Notes under the pieces: model-generated
The model's input: the letters and a program-made list of their open reading frames with translations, nothing else
What the model was told of the DNA's origin: nothing
Database searches by the model: none
Position numbers and translations under genes: made by a program
From: Caulobacter sp. X
Lineage (GTDB): Bacteria > Pseudomonadota > Alphaproteobacteria > Caulobacterales > Caulobacteraceae
DNA: 64,000 bases
Direction of reading: 5' to 3'
Assembly (NCBI RefSeq): GCF_002742635.1
Contig: NZ_PEGF01000001.1
Span: 62,001-126,000 of the forward strand
Part shown: piece by piece, positions 52,996 to 61,773 of the stretch
Position numbering within the stretch: the first letter of the stretch is position 1
Layout of the letters: each line of letters opens with the position of its first letter

Positions 52996-55704
52996 TCACC
53001 AGGCCTTGCTGATTTCCACGGAAACGAAGCGGCCCAGCGGCGAGGCCGCCTGGCTGTCCCAAGAGAAGGTGCCGTTCATGACGATCGGCGGATCCTTGTC
53101 GAACAGGTTCATCACATTGGCCGAAATCCGCAGGTTCTTGGCCAAGCCCGAGTCGCGTTCGAAGGCGTAGGACGCGGTCGCGTCGAAGATCGTCTGGCTC
53201 TTGACCTTCACGTTCGGCGTGATCGCGGTGTTCAGATAGCTGTCGGTGTAGTTGGCGAAGATGTTGGCCGCCCAGCCGCCCGACCGCCAGCCCACCGCGC
53301 CGCGAACGCGCAGGTCGATCGGGTTGCCGAAGGTGTCCAGCACATCCTGCCAAGGCGCGCTCGCTGCGGTCTTGCGTTCCAGTTTCAGGACCTTGGCGAC
53401 CTCGGTCGACACCGTCCAGTCGCCGATGGGCGTCGTGAAGGCGTAGCGAACGGAGACGTCGAGGCCGCGCTGGTCCAGCTGGCCCAGGTTCTGGCGACGG
53501 CCGTCGATCAACACGTTGATGTTGGCGACCGGCTCGACCGGATTTTGCAGGTCGGGGCTGGTCATGGCCGTCGCGACCAGCGCGTTGAAGGCGGCCGTGG
53601 CCGCCGCGTCCGACGCCGCGGGACGGCGGATGATGTAGGCGGCGTAGACCGAGCCGTTGGCCATGGCCGTGTTCGGCGTCACGTCGATCCGATTGTTGTA
53701 CAGGATCTTGTACCAGGTGGCCGAGACGCTGAGGCCGCTGATGGCCTTCGGCTTCCAGTCCAGGCCCGCGGACCAGGTCTTGGCCGTCTCCGGACCCAGC
53801 TGGCCATTGCCGCCGTTGGTGAAGATGCCGCGCGTGACGCCGGTGGACGAGGTCGGGTCGGTCAGGTTCTGGATGAAGATGTTCTTGATCTGGTCGGCGC
53901 TGTCGACCAGCGACGGCGCGCGGAACGAGGTGCCGTAGGTGGCGCGCAGCGTCAGGTCTGACACCGGCGCGTAGATCACGCCGATCTTCGGGTTCGAGGT
54001 CGTGCCGAAGTCGGAATAGTCCTCGCGACGACCGGCCAGCGACAGCTCGAGGCGTTGCACGCCCGGCATGGCGTTGGACGCGCCGACGATCGGCACGAAC
54101 AGTTCGCCGTAGACGGTTTTGATATCGCGGCTGTTGCGCACGATCTTGTAGGTCGCCGCGCCGCTGGCCAGGACGTTGGTCGCCTCTAGCGTCTGCTTGA
54201 AGCGGTTGTCGTGGTACTCCGCGCCCACCGCGACCCGCACCGAGCCCGCCGGCAGATCGAACAGCGGGCCATCGGCCTTGATCGAGTAGTCCTTGGCGAT
54301 GTTGGTGCCCCAGGTCGCGCGGTTGGCGTCGATGATGTCCAGCAGTCGCGCGTTGTTCGTGCGGTTGAAGGTCCCGTCGCCGAACGGATTGAAAGCCGTG
54401 GTGGGATCGCTGCTGGCCAGCGCCGCCGTCAGGGCGGCATTGTTCAGCACGCTCTTGCGGTCCTGGAAGCCTCGGCTGACGCTATGGTCGGCATAGGCTG
54501 CGATCCGCCACTGCTTGCCCAGGTCGTAGTTGAGCCCGATGGCGTTTTGCTGGGCGTTCTCGAAGCCCGTCGAGTTCGGATCGGCATCCTCGGTCAGGCG
54601 ATATTCGACTGTCTCCGAGGTCTGGCCGGCCGGTGAGACGAACCAGGGATTGGTGTTGCGTACGGTCAGGCTGAACAGGGCGGGCGGCGCGGCCAGGTTA
54701 TACTTGCGCCGCGTATAGAAGCCCTCGTACCAGACCTCGGCCTTGTCGCCGATGTGCTGGTGGACGTTGAACAGCACGGTGTTGCGGTTCTGCTTGGGCA
54801 GCAAGTCGGCGACCGTCGCCTCGTCGTAGCGATTGGCCGTGCCGGCCACTAGCGACGAAGGATTGACGCCGACGCCATTGCCCGCGGGCAGGGCGTAGCG
54901 CACGCCGCCGATGACGATGTTGCCCGGCGCCGCGGTGAAGGGGCGGGCGTCGGTGCCGCCGCGCGCGGTGCGGTTCTGGCTGGCGAAGTCGCGGTCCGAA
55001 CCCGACAGGTGGCCCCGCTCGTTATGTTCGAACGAGAAGAACAGCTCGCCGGTGTCCCAGGTCTTGCCGAAGGTCTGGCTGTACTGCTTCTGCGAGACGT
55101 TGTCCGCGAAGCCGTAGCGGACGGTGGTCTCGCCGCCGTCCAATGAGCGTCGGGTGATCAGGTTGACGACGCCGGCGACGGCGTCCGAGCCGTAGATGGC
55201 CGAAGCGCCGTCCGTCACGACCTCGATGCGCGCGACGGCGGAGGTCGGGATCTGGTCGAGGTCGCCCAGGGCCTTGATGATGCCGTTCGGCGCCAGGCGG
55301 CGGCCATTCAGCAGCAACAGGGTGGCTTCGGGGCCCACGCCGCGAAGATTGGCCGTGCGAACGGCGGTGGCGTTGGCCGCCGCGTCCTGAGCGCCGCCCG
55401 TGAAGGTGCTGCGGCTTTCATCGGCGCCGAGATTGAGCACCTGCGGCAGCATGCGAAGCGCATCGCTGGGCGTGCCGGCGCCGGAGGCTTTCAGCTCCTC
55501 CAGGCCTACCCCTACGGTTGGCGACCCGGCGGCCGCGACCCCGCGAATGCTGGTGCCGGTCACGACGATCTCGGATACAGCCGTGTCGTCCTGAGCGGCG
55601 TTTTGATGCGCGGTCTGCGCTTGCACGACCGAAGCGGCCGACCAGGCCGCGATGATCATGGCTAGATGCGAGACGCAGGCGTGGCGTGAGCTGGTGGTCT
55701 TCAT
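52996..55704 (-). CDS. TonB-dependent receptor
   Basis: A 902-residue receptor. The signal peptide ends near SVVQA-QTA, with a TonB-box-like SEIVVTGTSIRG. The plug shows ATLLLLNGRRLAPNG and ARIEVVTDGASAIYGSDAVAGVVNLITRRS. The barrel ends in VEISKAW, with a terminal Trp as often seen in place of Phe. The start is ATG 55704 with GGGAGGG upstream; the frame is open to 55800. Two palindromic operators lie between it and the divergent CoA-transferase gene. Substrate unknown; it heads the CocE-CapA-MarR unit. Confidence 0.9.
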   Translation of the reverse strand: MKTTSSRHACVSHLAMIIAAWSAASVVQAQTAHQNAAQDDTAVSEIVVTGTSIRGVAAAGSPTVGVGLEELKASGAGTPSDALRMLPQVLNLGADESRSTFTGGAQDAAANATAVRTANLRGVGPEATLLLLNGRRLAPNGIIKALGDLDQIPTSAVARIEVVTDGASAIYGSDAVAGVVNLITRRSLDGGETTVRYGFADNVSQKQYSQTFGKTWDTGELFFSFEHNERGHLSGSDRDFASQNRTARGGTDARPFTAAPGNIVIGGVRYALPAGNGVGVNPSSLVAGTANRYDEATVADLLPKQNRNTVLFNVHQHIGDKAEVWYEGFYTRRKYNLAAPPALFSLTVRNTNPWFVSPAGQTSETVEYRLTEDADPNSTGFENAQQNAIGLNYDLGKQWRIAAYADHSVSRGFQDRKSVLNNAALTAALASSDPTTAFNPFGDGTFNRTNNARLLDIIDANRATWGTNIAKDYSIKADGPLFDLPAGSVRVAVGAEYHDNRFKQTLEATNVLASGAATYKIVRNSRDIKTVYGELFVPIVGASNAMPGVQRLELSLAGRREDYSDFGTTSNPKIGVIYAPVSDLTLRATYGTSFRAPSLVDSADQIKNIFIQNLTDPTSSTGVTRGIFTNGGNGQLGPETAKTWSAGLDWKPKAISGLSVSATWYKILYNNRIDVTPNTAMANGSVYAAYIIRRPAASDAAATAAFNALVATAMTSPDLQNPVEPVANINVLIDGRRQNLGQLDQRGLDVSVRYAFTTPIGDWTVSTEVAKVLKLERKTAASAPWQDVLDTFGNPIDLRVRGAVGWRSGGWAANIFANYTDSYLNTAITPNVKVKSQTIFDATASYAFERDSGLAKNLRISANVMNLFDKDPPIVMNGTFSWDSQAASPLGRFVSVEISKAW

Positions 55705-55784
55705 GGCGGCCCTCCCGTGCGCCGTACGGCGCCCCGCCGTCGGCTGTTCTCTTTTCGGTCGAGCGAAAAATCGTTCGACTTCAA

Positions 55785-55805
55785 ATAGTATGTTGCACAA
55801 ACAAT
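55785..55805. promoter_or_regulatory. Operator D of the 21-bp palindrome class
   Basis: ATAGTAT-N7-AAACAAT, 81 bp upstream of the TBDR start at 55704. Together with the inner GT/AC pair, 7 of 9 arm positions are symmetric. Confidence 0.55.
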
Positions 55806-55903
55806 TTTAATTGCAAGTGGGCCTGCGAAAAATCGAGAACGGCGTTATGGAAGGGGCGCGATGGCGTCCCGTACGCATGGGATGATATTTGTCCGTCCCC
55901 AAT

Positions 55904-55924
55904 ATAGTTTGTAACACAAACTAT
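55904..55924. promoter_or_regulatory. Operator E of the 21-bp palindrome class (perfect)
   Basis: ATAGTTT-N7-AAACTAT with the inner GT and AC also pairing, giving 9-bp perfect arms and a 3-bp centre. It lies 110 bp upstream of the CoA-transferase start. It is the best-conserved site and the likely primary binding site of a MarR regulator. Confidence 0.65.
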
Positions 55925-56033
55925 TTATTGACAGGAAGCATCCCGCATTCCTGAATGGCGATAAGGGGAGGCGTCGGACGGTTCGGTTCACTCTCCCGCG
56001 TTCCAAAGCCAGATTCGCACCAGGAAAAATTCC

Positions 56034-57290
56034 GTGACCGACGCCGCCGCCGACATCCGTCCTCGTCCCCTGGAGGGCCTCAAGGTCATCGACCTTACGC
56101 GGGCGCTGGCGGGACCATACGCCACGCTGCTGCTCGCAGGGATGGGGGCGACGGTGATCAAGGTGGAAGACCCCCGCGGCGGCGACCTGGCGCGCGAGAA
56201 TAGCCCTTATGTCGGGCGGGATGGGGTGAGCGTCGAGCGCCATCACGACGACGACCTTTCGATCTCCCACCTGACCAGAGCGCGCGGCAAGTACGGCGTC
56301 AGCCTGAATCTCAAGCACCCCAAGGCGCGCGAGGTGTTTGCCGACCTGGTGCGCGACGCGGACATCGTCGTCGAGAACTTCACCAGCGGCACCGCCGATC
56401 GTCTGGGCGTGGGCTATGAAGCGGCCAAGGCGGTCAATCCGGGCGTCATCTATTGCTCGCTGAGCGGCTTCGGCGCGGGCGTGTCCGAGGGCAGCAAGGC
56501 GATGGACGTGCTGATCCAGGCGCTGAGCGGGGCGATGTACGCCAGCGGCGCGGCGAACGATCCGCCGGTGCGGATCGGCATTCCCATGGCCGACATGCTC
56601 GCGCCTGTGTTCGGGGTCATCGGCGTCCTGGCTGCGCTGGAGCAACGGCGGCGCACGGGACAGGGGCAGCATGTCGATGTGTCGATGCTGGGCGCCCTGA
56701 CCTCGTTTGTCGCCATCGAGAACTGGCAGGCCATGGCGCTGGCGGGCATGGAGGCGCGCACCGGCCTCACCGTTCAGCGCCTGTCGCCGTTCGGCGTCTT
56801 CCGCTGCGCGGACGGCTACGTCTCCATCGTCGCGGTGCACGAGGGCCTGGCGCGGGGCCTTTTCCGCGCCATGGGGAACGAGGCGTTGGGGCAGGATCCG
56901 CGCTTCGAGACTCGCGACCGCAGGGTCGCCAACGCCAAGGTTCTGGAAGCGCTGATCGAGGCCTGGTCCAGCCAACTGCCCACCGCGGAGGTCGCCCGCC
57001 GACTAGAGGCGGAAGGCGTTCCAGCCGCGCCCGTCCGCCATCCCGCCGAAGGTCTGCATGATCCTCGCGTGTTGGCGCGGGGTGAGACGGTTCCGATCCA
57101 TCATCCGGGCTATGAGCGGGACGATGGCCTGATAACCAGTGGCGTGCCGATCCAGTTCTCCGAAAGCCGGACCGGCTTCGATCCGGTGCTGCCGGTGACG
57201 GTCGGGCAGCACAATGCGACGGTCTACCGCGAGCTGCTGGGCTATTCGGAAGAGCAGGTCGAAGCCCTGGCCCAGGCGGGCGCGATCTGA
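56034..57290 (+). CDS. CaiB/BaiF-family CoA transferase
   Basis: A 418-residue family III CoA transferase. LKVIDLTRALAGPYATLLLAGMGATVIKVEDPRGGD at the N terminus and the ENFTSGTADRLGVGYEA segment are typical. The catalytic Asp is probably Asp158 in AMDVLIQALSG. These enzymes move CoA between carboxylic acids. The start is GTG 56034. It overlaps the dehydratase-like gene by one base (TGATG), so the two probably work together: activation of an acid as its CoA thioester, then dehydration or reduction. Confidence 0.9.
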   Translation: MTDAAADIRPRPLEGLKVIDLTRALAGPYATLLLAGMGATVIKVEDPRGGDLARENSPYVGRDGVSVERHHDDDLSISHLTRARGKYGVSLNLKHPKAREVFADLVRDADIVVENFTSGTADRLGVGYEAAKAVNPGVIYCSLSGFGAGVSEGSKAMDVLIQALSGAMYASGAANDPPVRIGIPMADMLAPVFGVIGVLAALEQRRRTGQGQHVDVSMLGALTSFVAIENWQAMALAGMEARTGLTVQRLSPFGVFRCADGYVSIVAVHEGLARGLFRAMGNEALGQDPRFETRDRRVANAKVLEALIEAWSSQLPTAEVARRLEAEGVPAAPVRHPAEGLHDPRVLARGETVPIHHPGYERDDGLITSGVPIQFSESRTGFDPVLPVTVGQHNATVYRELLGYSEEQVEALAQAGAI

Positions 57291-59677
57291 TGGCGGGCCC
57301 GATCCTGGCCTGCGTCGGGGCGGACATCCCGCGTGAACTCGTCGCGGCGACCGGCTTCACGCCGTTCCGGCTGGCGGCTGATACGACCGCCACGACGGCG
57401 GAAGGGCTCGCCGGCCAGTCGCCCCGCACCCGCGCCTTGCTGTCCCAAATCCAGACTGGCGCTTTCGCCGGGGTCGCCATCGCGCATGGCTGCGCGGAAG
57501 ACGCCCAGCTCTTTTCGGTGCTGCGCGAGCTGTCACGGGTTGGATCTCTGGATAGGCCCCCGGTCGCGCATCTCGACGTCCTTTACGGCGCCGATCCGGC
57601 GATCGACGCTTACAACCGGGCGCGGCTTGTCGCTTTCAGGAGCTGGCTGGAGAGCCTGACCGGAAAGGCTGTCACCTCGGAAGCCCTGCGCGACGAGATC
57701 GCCCGCGCGAACGCCCAGCGTCTCAAGCTGGCGCGGGCCCTAGCGCTGCGCGCTGAGCCGGCTCCTAGGCTAGGCGGGGTCCAGGCGCTGGATCTGATCC
57801 GCGCCCTATCTCAGGTCTCGCCGCAGGACGGAGACCGCCTGATCGACAAGGCGTTGGCCGAAGCGCGGCCGATCGCCGGGCGACGGGTCCTGATCACCGG
57901 TTCGCCGCACGAAACCTCGGCCCTGTACGGGGCCATCGAGGCGGCGGGATGCGTGATCGTTGGCGAGGATCACGACTGGGGCGAGGCCTGGGCGAGCGCC
58001 ATGCTCGACGAGGCCCTGGATCCGCTAGAGGCTCTGATCGCGCGGTGGCGAAAGCCGTCGTTGTCGGCCCCGACGGGTTCGAGCCGGGTGCGCGCCCTCG
58101 CTCTAGCCGCCCGCGCCAGGGAGCTGGATGTGGACGCGGTAATCCATGTCCGCCTGACAGGCGACGAGGCGTCGCCGTGGGACGTGGCGGAAGCTCGGAA
58201 GGCTCTCGAGATTGTCGGCAAGCCGCTGGCGACCTTGCGGCTTGACCCCGCGCCCAACCCGGCGGCGGCCGCTGATATCGCCGACAAGCTCTCCGCCTTT
58301 TTCGCCGATCCTTCGGGCTCGCGCGCGCCGCCGCCTTCAGCGGCGAAACCGAACGCTGCGGCGGAGAAGCGACCTGCAGGCGCCAGCATTGGCCGCCGCA
58401 GCCACAAGGCCCTGACCTCGACCGCCGATTTCGCGGCATGGCAACGGGATTGGTTCGCCGATGTCCGGCTGAAAGCCGCCGAGGGGCCGTTCGCGGTGGT
58501 CAACGCCGATGCGCCGCAGGAAATCCTGCGGGCCATGGATATTCCCTACGTCGTGAACCAGTGGTGGGCCTCGATCGTCGCGGCCAAGCAGCGCGGTCGC
58601 GACTACGCCGCTCTGCTTCGGGCGACGGATTATCCGTCGGATGTCGAGTCCTACAGCGCGCAGGGTCTGGCGGCGGCCTTGGACGCGGATGTGGAGGACG
58701 CGCCGTGGGGCGGCCTTCCGAAGCCCGACATCCTGGCCCTGACGGCCGGGTCGGACGCCGGAGCCAAGCTGTTCGAGGCTTGGTCGCGCGAGACCGGCGC
58801 GGAGCTCCTCGTCTTCGCCCGTTCGATCGAGGCGCGCTGGGATCTGCCCATCGCCTGGTGGTCGGACCTGCCCGAGCGCTGGGATGAAACCCTGGAAGCC
58901 GAGCGACTGGACCTGCTGACCGCCCAGCTCGAAGCCAGTATTCCGCGCCTGGAGGCGATCACCGGCCGCAAGTTCGATCCGGCCCGCTTCGTCGAGGTGA
59001 TGAATCTCGTCAACGAGCAGGAGGATTACTACCGCCGCACGCGCGATTTGATCGCGGCGACGCGCCCGGCGCCGGCGGGGATCGTCGACACCATGCCCGC
59101 GACCATGGTGCCGCAATGGCATCGGGGCTCGACCTGGGGGCGCGACGCCGCCAAGCGGTTCTATGAAGAGGTCGCCGCGCGCGTGGCCGCCGGCGAGGCC
59201 GCGTGTCCGGGCGAGCGGATCCGGCTGATGTGGGTTGGTCGGGGCCTCTGGAGCGACATGGGCTTCTACCAACGCTGGGAGAAGAGCCACGGCGCGGTCT
59301 TTGTCTGGTCGATGTATCTGGGCCTGGCCGCCGATGGCTATCTCCGCTTCTTCGACGGCGAGAAGGACGCGATGCGCGCGCTAGCCGCGCGGTTCGTGAC
59401 CATGGGCGACGAACTTCGCATGCCGACCTGGGCGGGCGCCTGGCACGTCAAGGAGGCTCAGACTCATGGCGTTCACGGCGCCGTGGCGATCGATGACGCA
59501 GATCCGTTCGTCCTGGCCGCCCTGGAACGCGCGGGCGTTCCGGTGCTGCGCCTGCCGATGGGCAATATGAGCCTCGACGGCGACGCCTTGGAGGCGGCCG
59601 TCACCGCCTTCATCGAAGGGCCGGTGGCCAGCTATCGCGACCAGTGGCATTCCAGCTCGCCAGGAGAGTTCCGATGA
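57290..59677 (+). CDS. Fused two-domain 2-hydroxyacyl-CoA dehydratase/benzoyl-CoA reductase-like protein
   Basis: A 795-residue protein made of two tandem HgdB/BcrBC-type halves (about 1-338 and 370-795) joined by a Pro/Ala linker. The first half starts ACVGADIPRELVAATGFTPFRL and has VGEDHDWGEAW; the second has EILRAMDIPYVVNQWWASIVAAKQ and MNLVNEQEDYYRRTRDLI. Normally these are separate subunits. Cysteines are few: 8, 68 and 221 in the first half, only 639 in the second, and where relatives have cluster-binding Cys (as in DxCS) it reads YPSDVESYS. No ATP-dependent activator gene is adjacent. Its chemistry is therefore uncertain. Confidence 0.75.
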   Translation: MAGPILACVGADIPRELVAATGFTPFRLAADTTATTAEGLAGQSPRTRALLSQIQTGAFAGVAIAHGCAEDAQLFSVLRELSRVGSLDRPPVAHLDVLYGADPAIDAYNRARLVAFRSWLESLTGKAVTSEALRDEIARANAQRLKLARALALRAEPAPRLGGVQALDLIRALSQVSPQDGDRLIDKALAEARPIAGRRVLITGSPHETSALYGAIEAAGCVIVGEDHDWGEAWASAMLDEALDPLEALIARWRKPSLSAPTGSSRVRALALAARARELDVDAVIHVRLTGDEASPWDVAEARKALEIVGKPLATLRLDPAPNPAAAADIADKLSAFFADPSGSRAPPPSAAKPNAAAEKRPAGASIGRRSHKALTSTADFAAWQRDWFADVRLKAAEGPFAVVNADAPQEILRAMDIPYVVNQWWASIVAAKQRGRDYAALLRATDYPSDVESYSAQGLAAALDADVEDAPWGGLPKPDILALTAGSDAGAKLFEAWSRETGAELLVFARSIEARWDLPIAWWSDLPERWDETLEAERLDLLTAQLEASIPRLEAITGRKFDPARFVEVMNLVNEQEDYYRRTRDLIAATRPAPAGIVDTMPATMVPQWHRGSTWGRDAAKRFYEEVAARVAAGEAACPGERIRLMWVGRGLWSDMGFYQRWEKSHGAVFVWSMYLGLAADGYLRFFDGEKDAMRALAARFVTMGDELRMPTWAGAWHVKEAQTHGVHGAVAIDDADPFVLAALERAGVPVLRLPMGNMSLDGDALEAAVTAFIEGPVASYRDQWHSSSPGEFR

Positions 59678-60564
59678 AGCTTCCGATATTCGCCGCGACG
59701 CTCTCCCTGCTTTACGCCAGCGCCGCCGTTGCCGGAGAGCCGGCAGGCCCGCCTTATCAGGCCGTGATGGAGAGCGACCCGGGCTTGCCGACCCATACGG
59801 TCTACCGACCTGCGGACCTGGCCGCCTTGGGGAAGACGAAGCTGCCGATCTTGGCCTGGGCCAACGGCGCCTGCGCCAACGAGGGCGACGCCTTCGCCAA
59901 GTTCCTGACCGAGATCGCCGGGCACGGGTATCTGGTCGTGGCCATCGGTCCGATCGTGGGATCCAAGCGGCCGACCTCCGGGCCGCCCCCGCGACCCGAC
60001 ATGAACGCGCCGCCCAAGACCACCTCCTCGCAGCTGATCGACGCCATCGACTGGGCGGTCGCCGAGAACGCGCGGTCGGACAGCCGTTACAAGGGGCGTC
60101 TCGACGTCAAGAAGATCGCGGTGATGGGCATGTCGTGCGGCGGCCTGCAGGCGATCGAGGCGTCGGCCGATCCCCGCATCACCACCACGGGGGTGTGGAA
60201 CAGCGGCGTTCTCGGGACGGGGACCGGCGGCTTGCCTGGCGCTGACGTGACCAAGGCGAGCCTAAAGGCCCTTCATGGTCCGGCGATCTATGTCAGTGGC
60301 GATGCGAGCGATATCGCCTTCGGCAACGCCAATGATGACTATGCTCGCATCGACCACATTCCCGTCGTTCGGGCCTACGAGGACGGCGTCGGCCACGGCG
60401 GCACCTATGGTCAGCCGCGCGGCGGAGCCTTCGGCGAGGTGGCCGTGGCCTGGCTGGACTGGCAGCTGAAGGGCGACGCGGCCGGGCGGGCCATGTTCGT
60501 GGGGCCGGACTGCGGGCTCTGCACACGACCGGGCTGGCACGTCGAAGCCAAGGGCCTGAAGTAG
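59674..60564 (+). CDS. Secreted alpha/beta hydrolase
   Basis: A 296-residue exported hydrolase. The signal peptide is LLYASAAVA-GEP. The nucleophile elbow is GMSCGG with Ser154, and the His is likely in VGHGGTYG. The PILAWANGACANEGDAF region resembles chlorophyllase/feruloyl-esterase-like folds. It overlaps the upstream stop by ATGA. As the last gene of the CoA-transferase unit, it may hydrolyse an ester in the periplasm to free the acid that is then activated. Confidence 0.82.
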   Translation: MKLPIFAATLSLLYASAAVAGEPAGPPYQAVMESDPGLPTHTVYRPADLAALGKTKLPILAWANGACANEGDAFAKFLTEIAGHGYLVVAIGPIVGSKRPTSGPPPRPDMNAPPKTTSSQLIDAIDWAVAENARSDSRYKGRLDVKKIAVMGMSCGGLQAIEASADPRITTTGVWNSGVLGTGTGGLPGADVTKASLKALHGPAIYVSGDASDIAFGNANDDYARIDHIPVVRAYEDGVGHGGTYGQPRGGAFGEVAVAWLDWQLKGDAAGRAMFVGPDCGLCTRPGWHVEAKGLK

Positions 60565-60571
60565 GACCCGT

Positions 60572-60604
60572 CGAGCTGGGCCAAGTAGGCCTCAGCCCAG
60601 CTCG
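60572..60604. terminator. Hairpin between convergent hydrolase and pcaL genes
   Basis: CGAGCTGGGC and GCCCAGCTCG form a perfect 10-bp stem with a 13-nt loop. The right arm overlaps the last codons of pcaL. It is placed to end transcripts from both sides. Confidence 0.6.
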
Positions 60605-61773
60605 GCTATCACCTCGGCGGCCTCGGTGAAGGCGGTGTTGGCGGCGGGAACGCCGGCGTAGATCGCCGTCTGCATCAGCACCTCCTTCAGCTCCTCCTGG
60701 GTGAAGCCGCCTTGCTCCAGCCCGGCGCGGACGTGGAGGCGGAACTCCTCCCAGCGCGCCAGGCTGGCGCAGATGGCCAGCACCAAGAGACGGCGTGTCC
60801 GGTGATCCAGGCCTGGCCGGCCCCAGATCTCGTTCCAGGCATAGCGGGTGATCATCGCCTGATAGTCGGCGGTGAAAGCCGTGCGCTTGGCGAGGGACTT
60901 GTCGACCCAGGCGTCGCCCAAAACCTTGCGGCGGGTTTCCAGCCCCGCCTCGAACAGCGTGTCCTTGGCCTCGCGCACGGCGCCGCCGCGTCGGACTTCG
61001 CGCAAGAAGTCTCGCACCGCGCCGGCGAGCGCCGTGGGGGCTTCCAGGCTGGGCAGATGCGCGCCGCCGATCTCGACGTGACGCGCGTTCGCGACCGCGG
61101 CGACGATGCGCTCGCCATGGCCTTCATAGGGCGTGGCGAGGTCCTTGGCGCCGGTGACTACCAGGGTCGGGGCGGCGATGGTCGGCAGGCGCTCCAGCAG
61201 GGCCATGTCGCGGATGGCCGCCCCGCAGCCGCAATAACCGTCGGGGTTCTGGGCCAGCATGCCAGCGCTCACCGTCTCGACGACTTCGGGGTGCTGGGCG
61301 CGGAAGCTTTCCGAGAAGAACCGGCCCATCACCGGCTCGACCAACGGCGTCATGCCTTCCTTGCGGATCAGCGCCAGCCGTTGGTCCCACACGGTGGGGT
61401 CCATGGCCGGCGAGGTGCAGGCTAGCACCAGCGCCTCGACGCGTCGCGGCGCCTTGGCCGCCAGAGCCATGGCGATCATGCCGCCGAGCGAGGTGCCGCA
61501 GACGCTGGCCTTGTCGGCGCCGGCGGCGCCCATCACCGCCAGCACATCGTCCGCGAGAAGGTCGAGGCTGTAGTCGCCGGCCGGCGCGTCCGAGGCGCCG
61601 TGGCCGCGCGTGTCCATGCGGATGACGCGGAAGTCCGGGGTCAGCAGCGGAACGACCGGGTCGTACAGGGACAGGTCCGTGCCGATCGAGGTCAGCAGCA
61701 CAAGCGCCGGCTTGTCGGCCGAGCCGTCCTGACGCCAGTAAAGCCGCGCGCCGTGCGAAATTGCGAAGGGCAT
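60592..61773 (-). CDS. pcaL: PcaL: 3-oxoadipate enol-lactonase fused to 4-carboxymuconolactone decarboxylase
   Basis: A 393-residue fusion of PcaD and PcaC. Residues 1-255 are an alpha/beta hydrolase (nucleophile CGTSLGG, RMDTRGHGAS) that opens the enol-lactone. Residues 265-393 are the decarboxylase domain (LGDAWVDKSL, ARWEEFRLHVRAGLEQGGFTQEELKEVLMQTAIYAGVPAAN). It catalyses two successive steps from 4-carboxymuconolactone to 3-oxoadipate. The start overlaps the pcaB stop by one base. No pcaIJ or pcaF genes are in the window. Confidence 0.94.
   Translation of the reverse strand: MPFAISHGARLYWRQDGSADKPALVLLTSIGTDLSLYDPVVPLLTPDFRVIRMDTRGHGASDAPAGDYSLDLLADDVLAVMGAAGADKASVCGTSLGGMIAMALAAKAPRRVEALVLACTSPAMDPTVWDQRLALIRKEGMTPLVEPVMGRFFSESFRAQHPEVVETVSAGMLAQNPDGYCGCGAAIRDMALLERLPTIAAPTLVVTGAKDLATPYEGHGERIVAAVANARHVEIGGAHLPSLEAPTALAGAVRDFLREVRRGGAVREAKDTLFEAGLETRRKVLGDAWVDKSLAKRTAFTADYQAMITRYAWNEIWGRPGLDHRTRRLLVLAICASLARWEEFRLHVRAGLEQGGFTQEELKEVLMQTAIYAGVPAANTAFTEAAEVIAELG

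Larger units (their letters stand above)
55705..56033. promoter_or_regulatory. Divergent control region with two operators
   Basis: 329 bp between the TBDR and CoA-transferase starts. It is AT-rich around two 21-bp palindromes (55785-55805 and 55904-55924), 119 bp apart start to start. No gene is supported here. The GTG at 56034 is preceded by CAGGAAAAATTCC. Confidence 0.6.
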
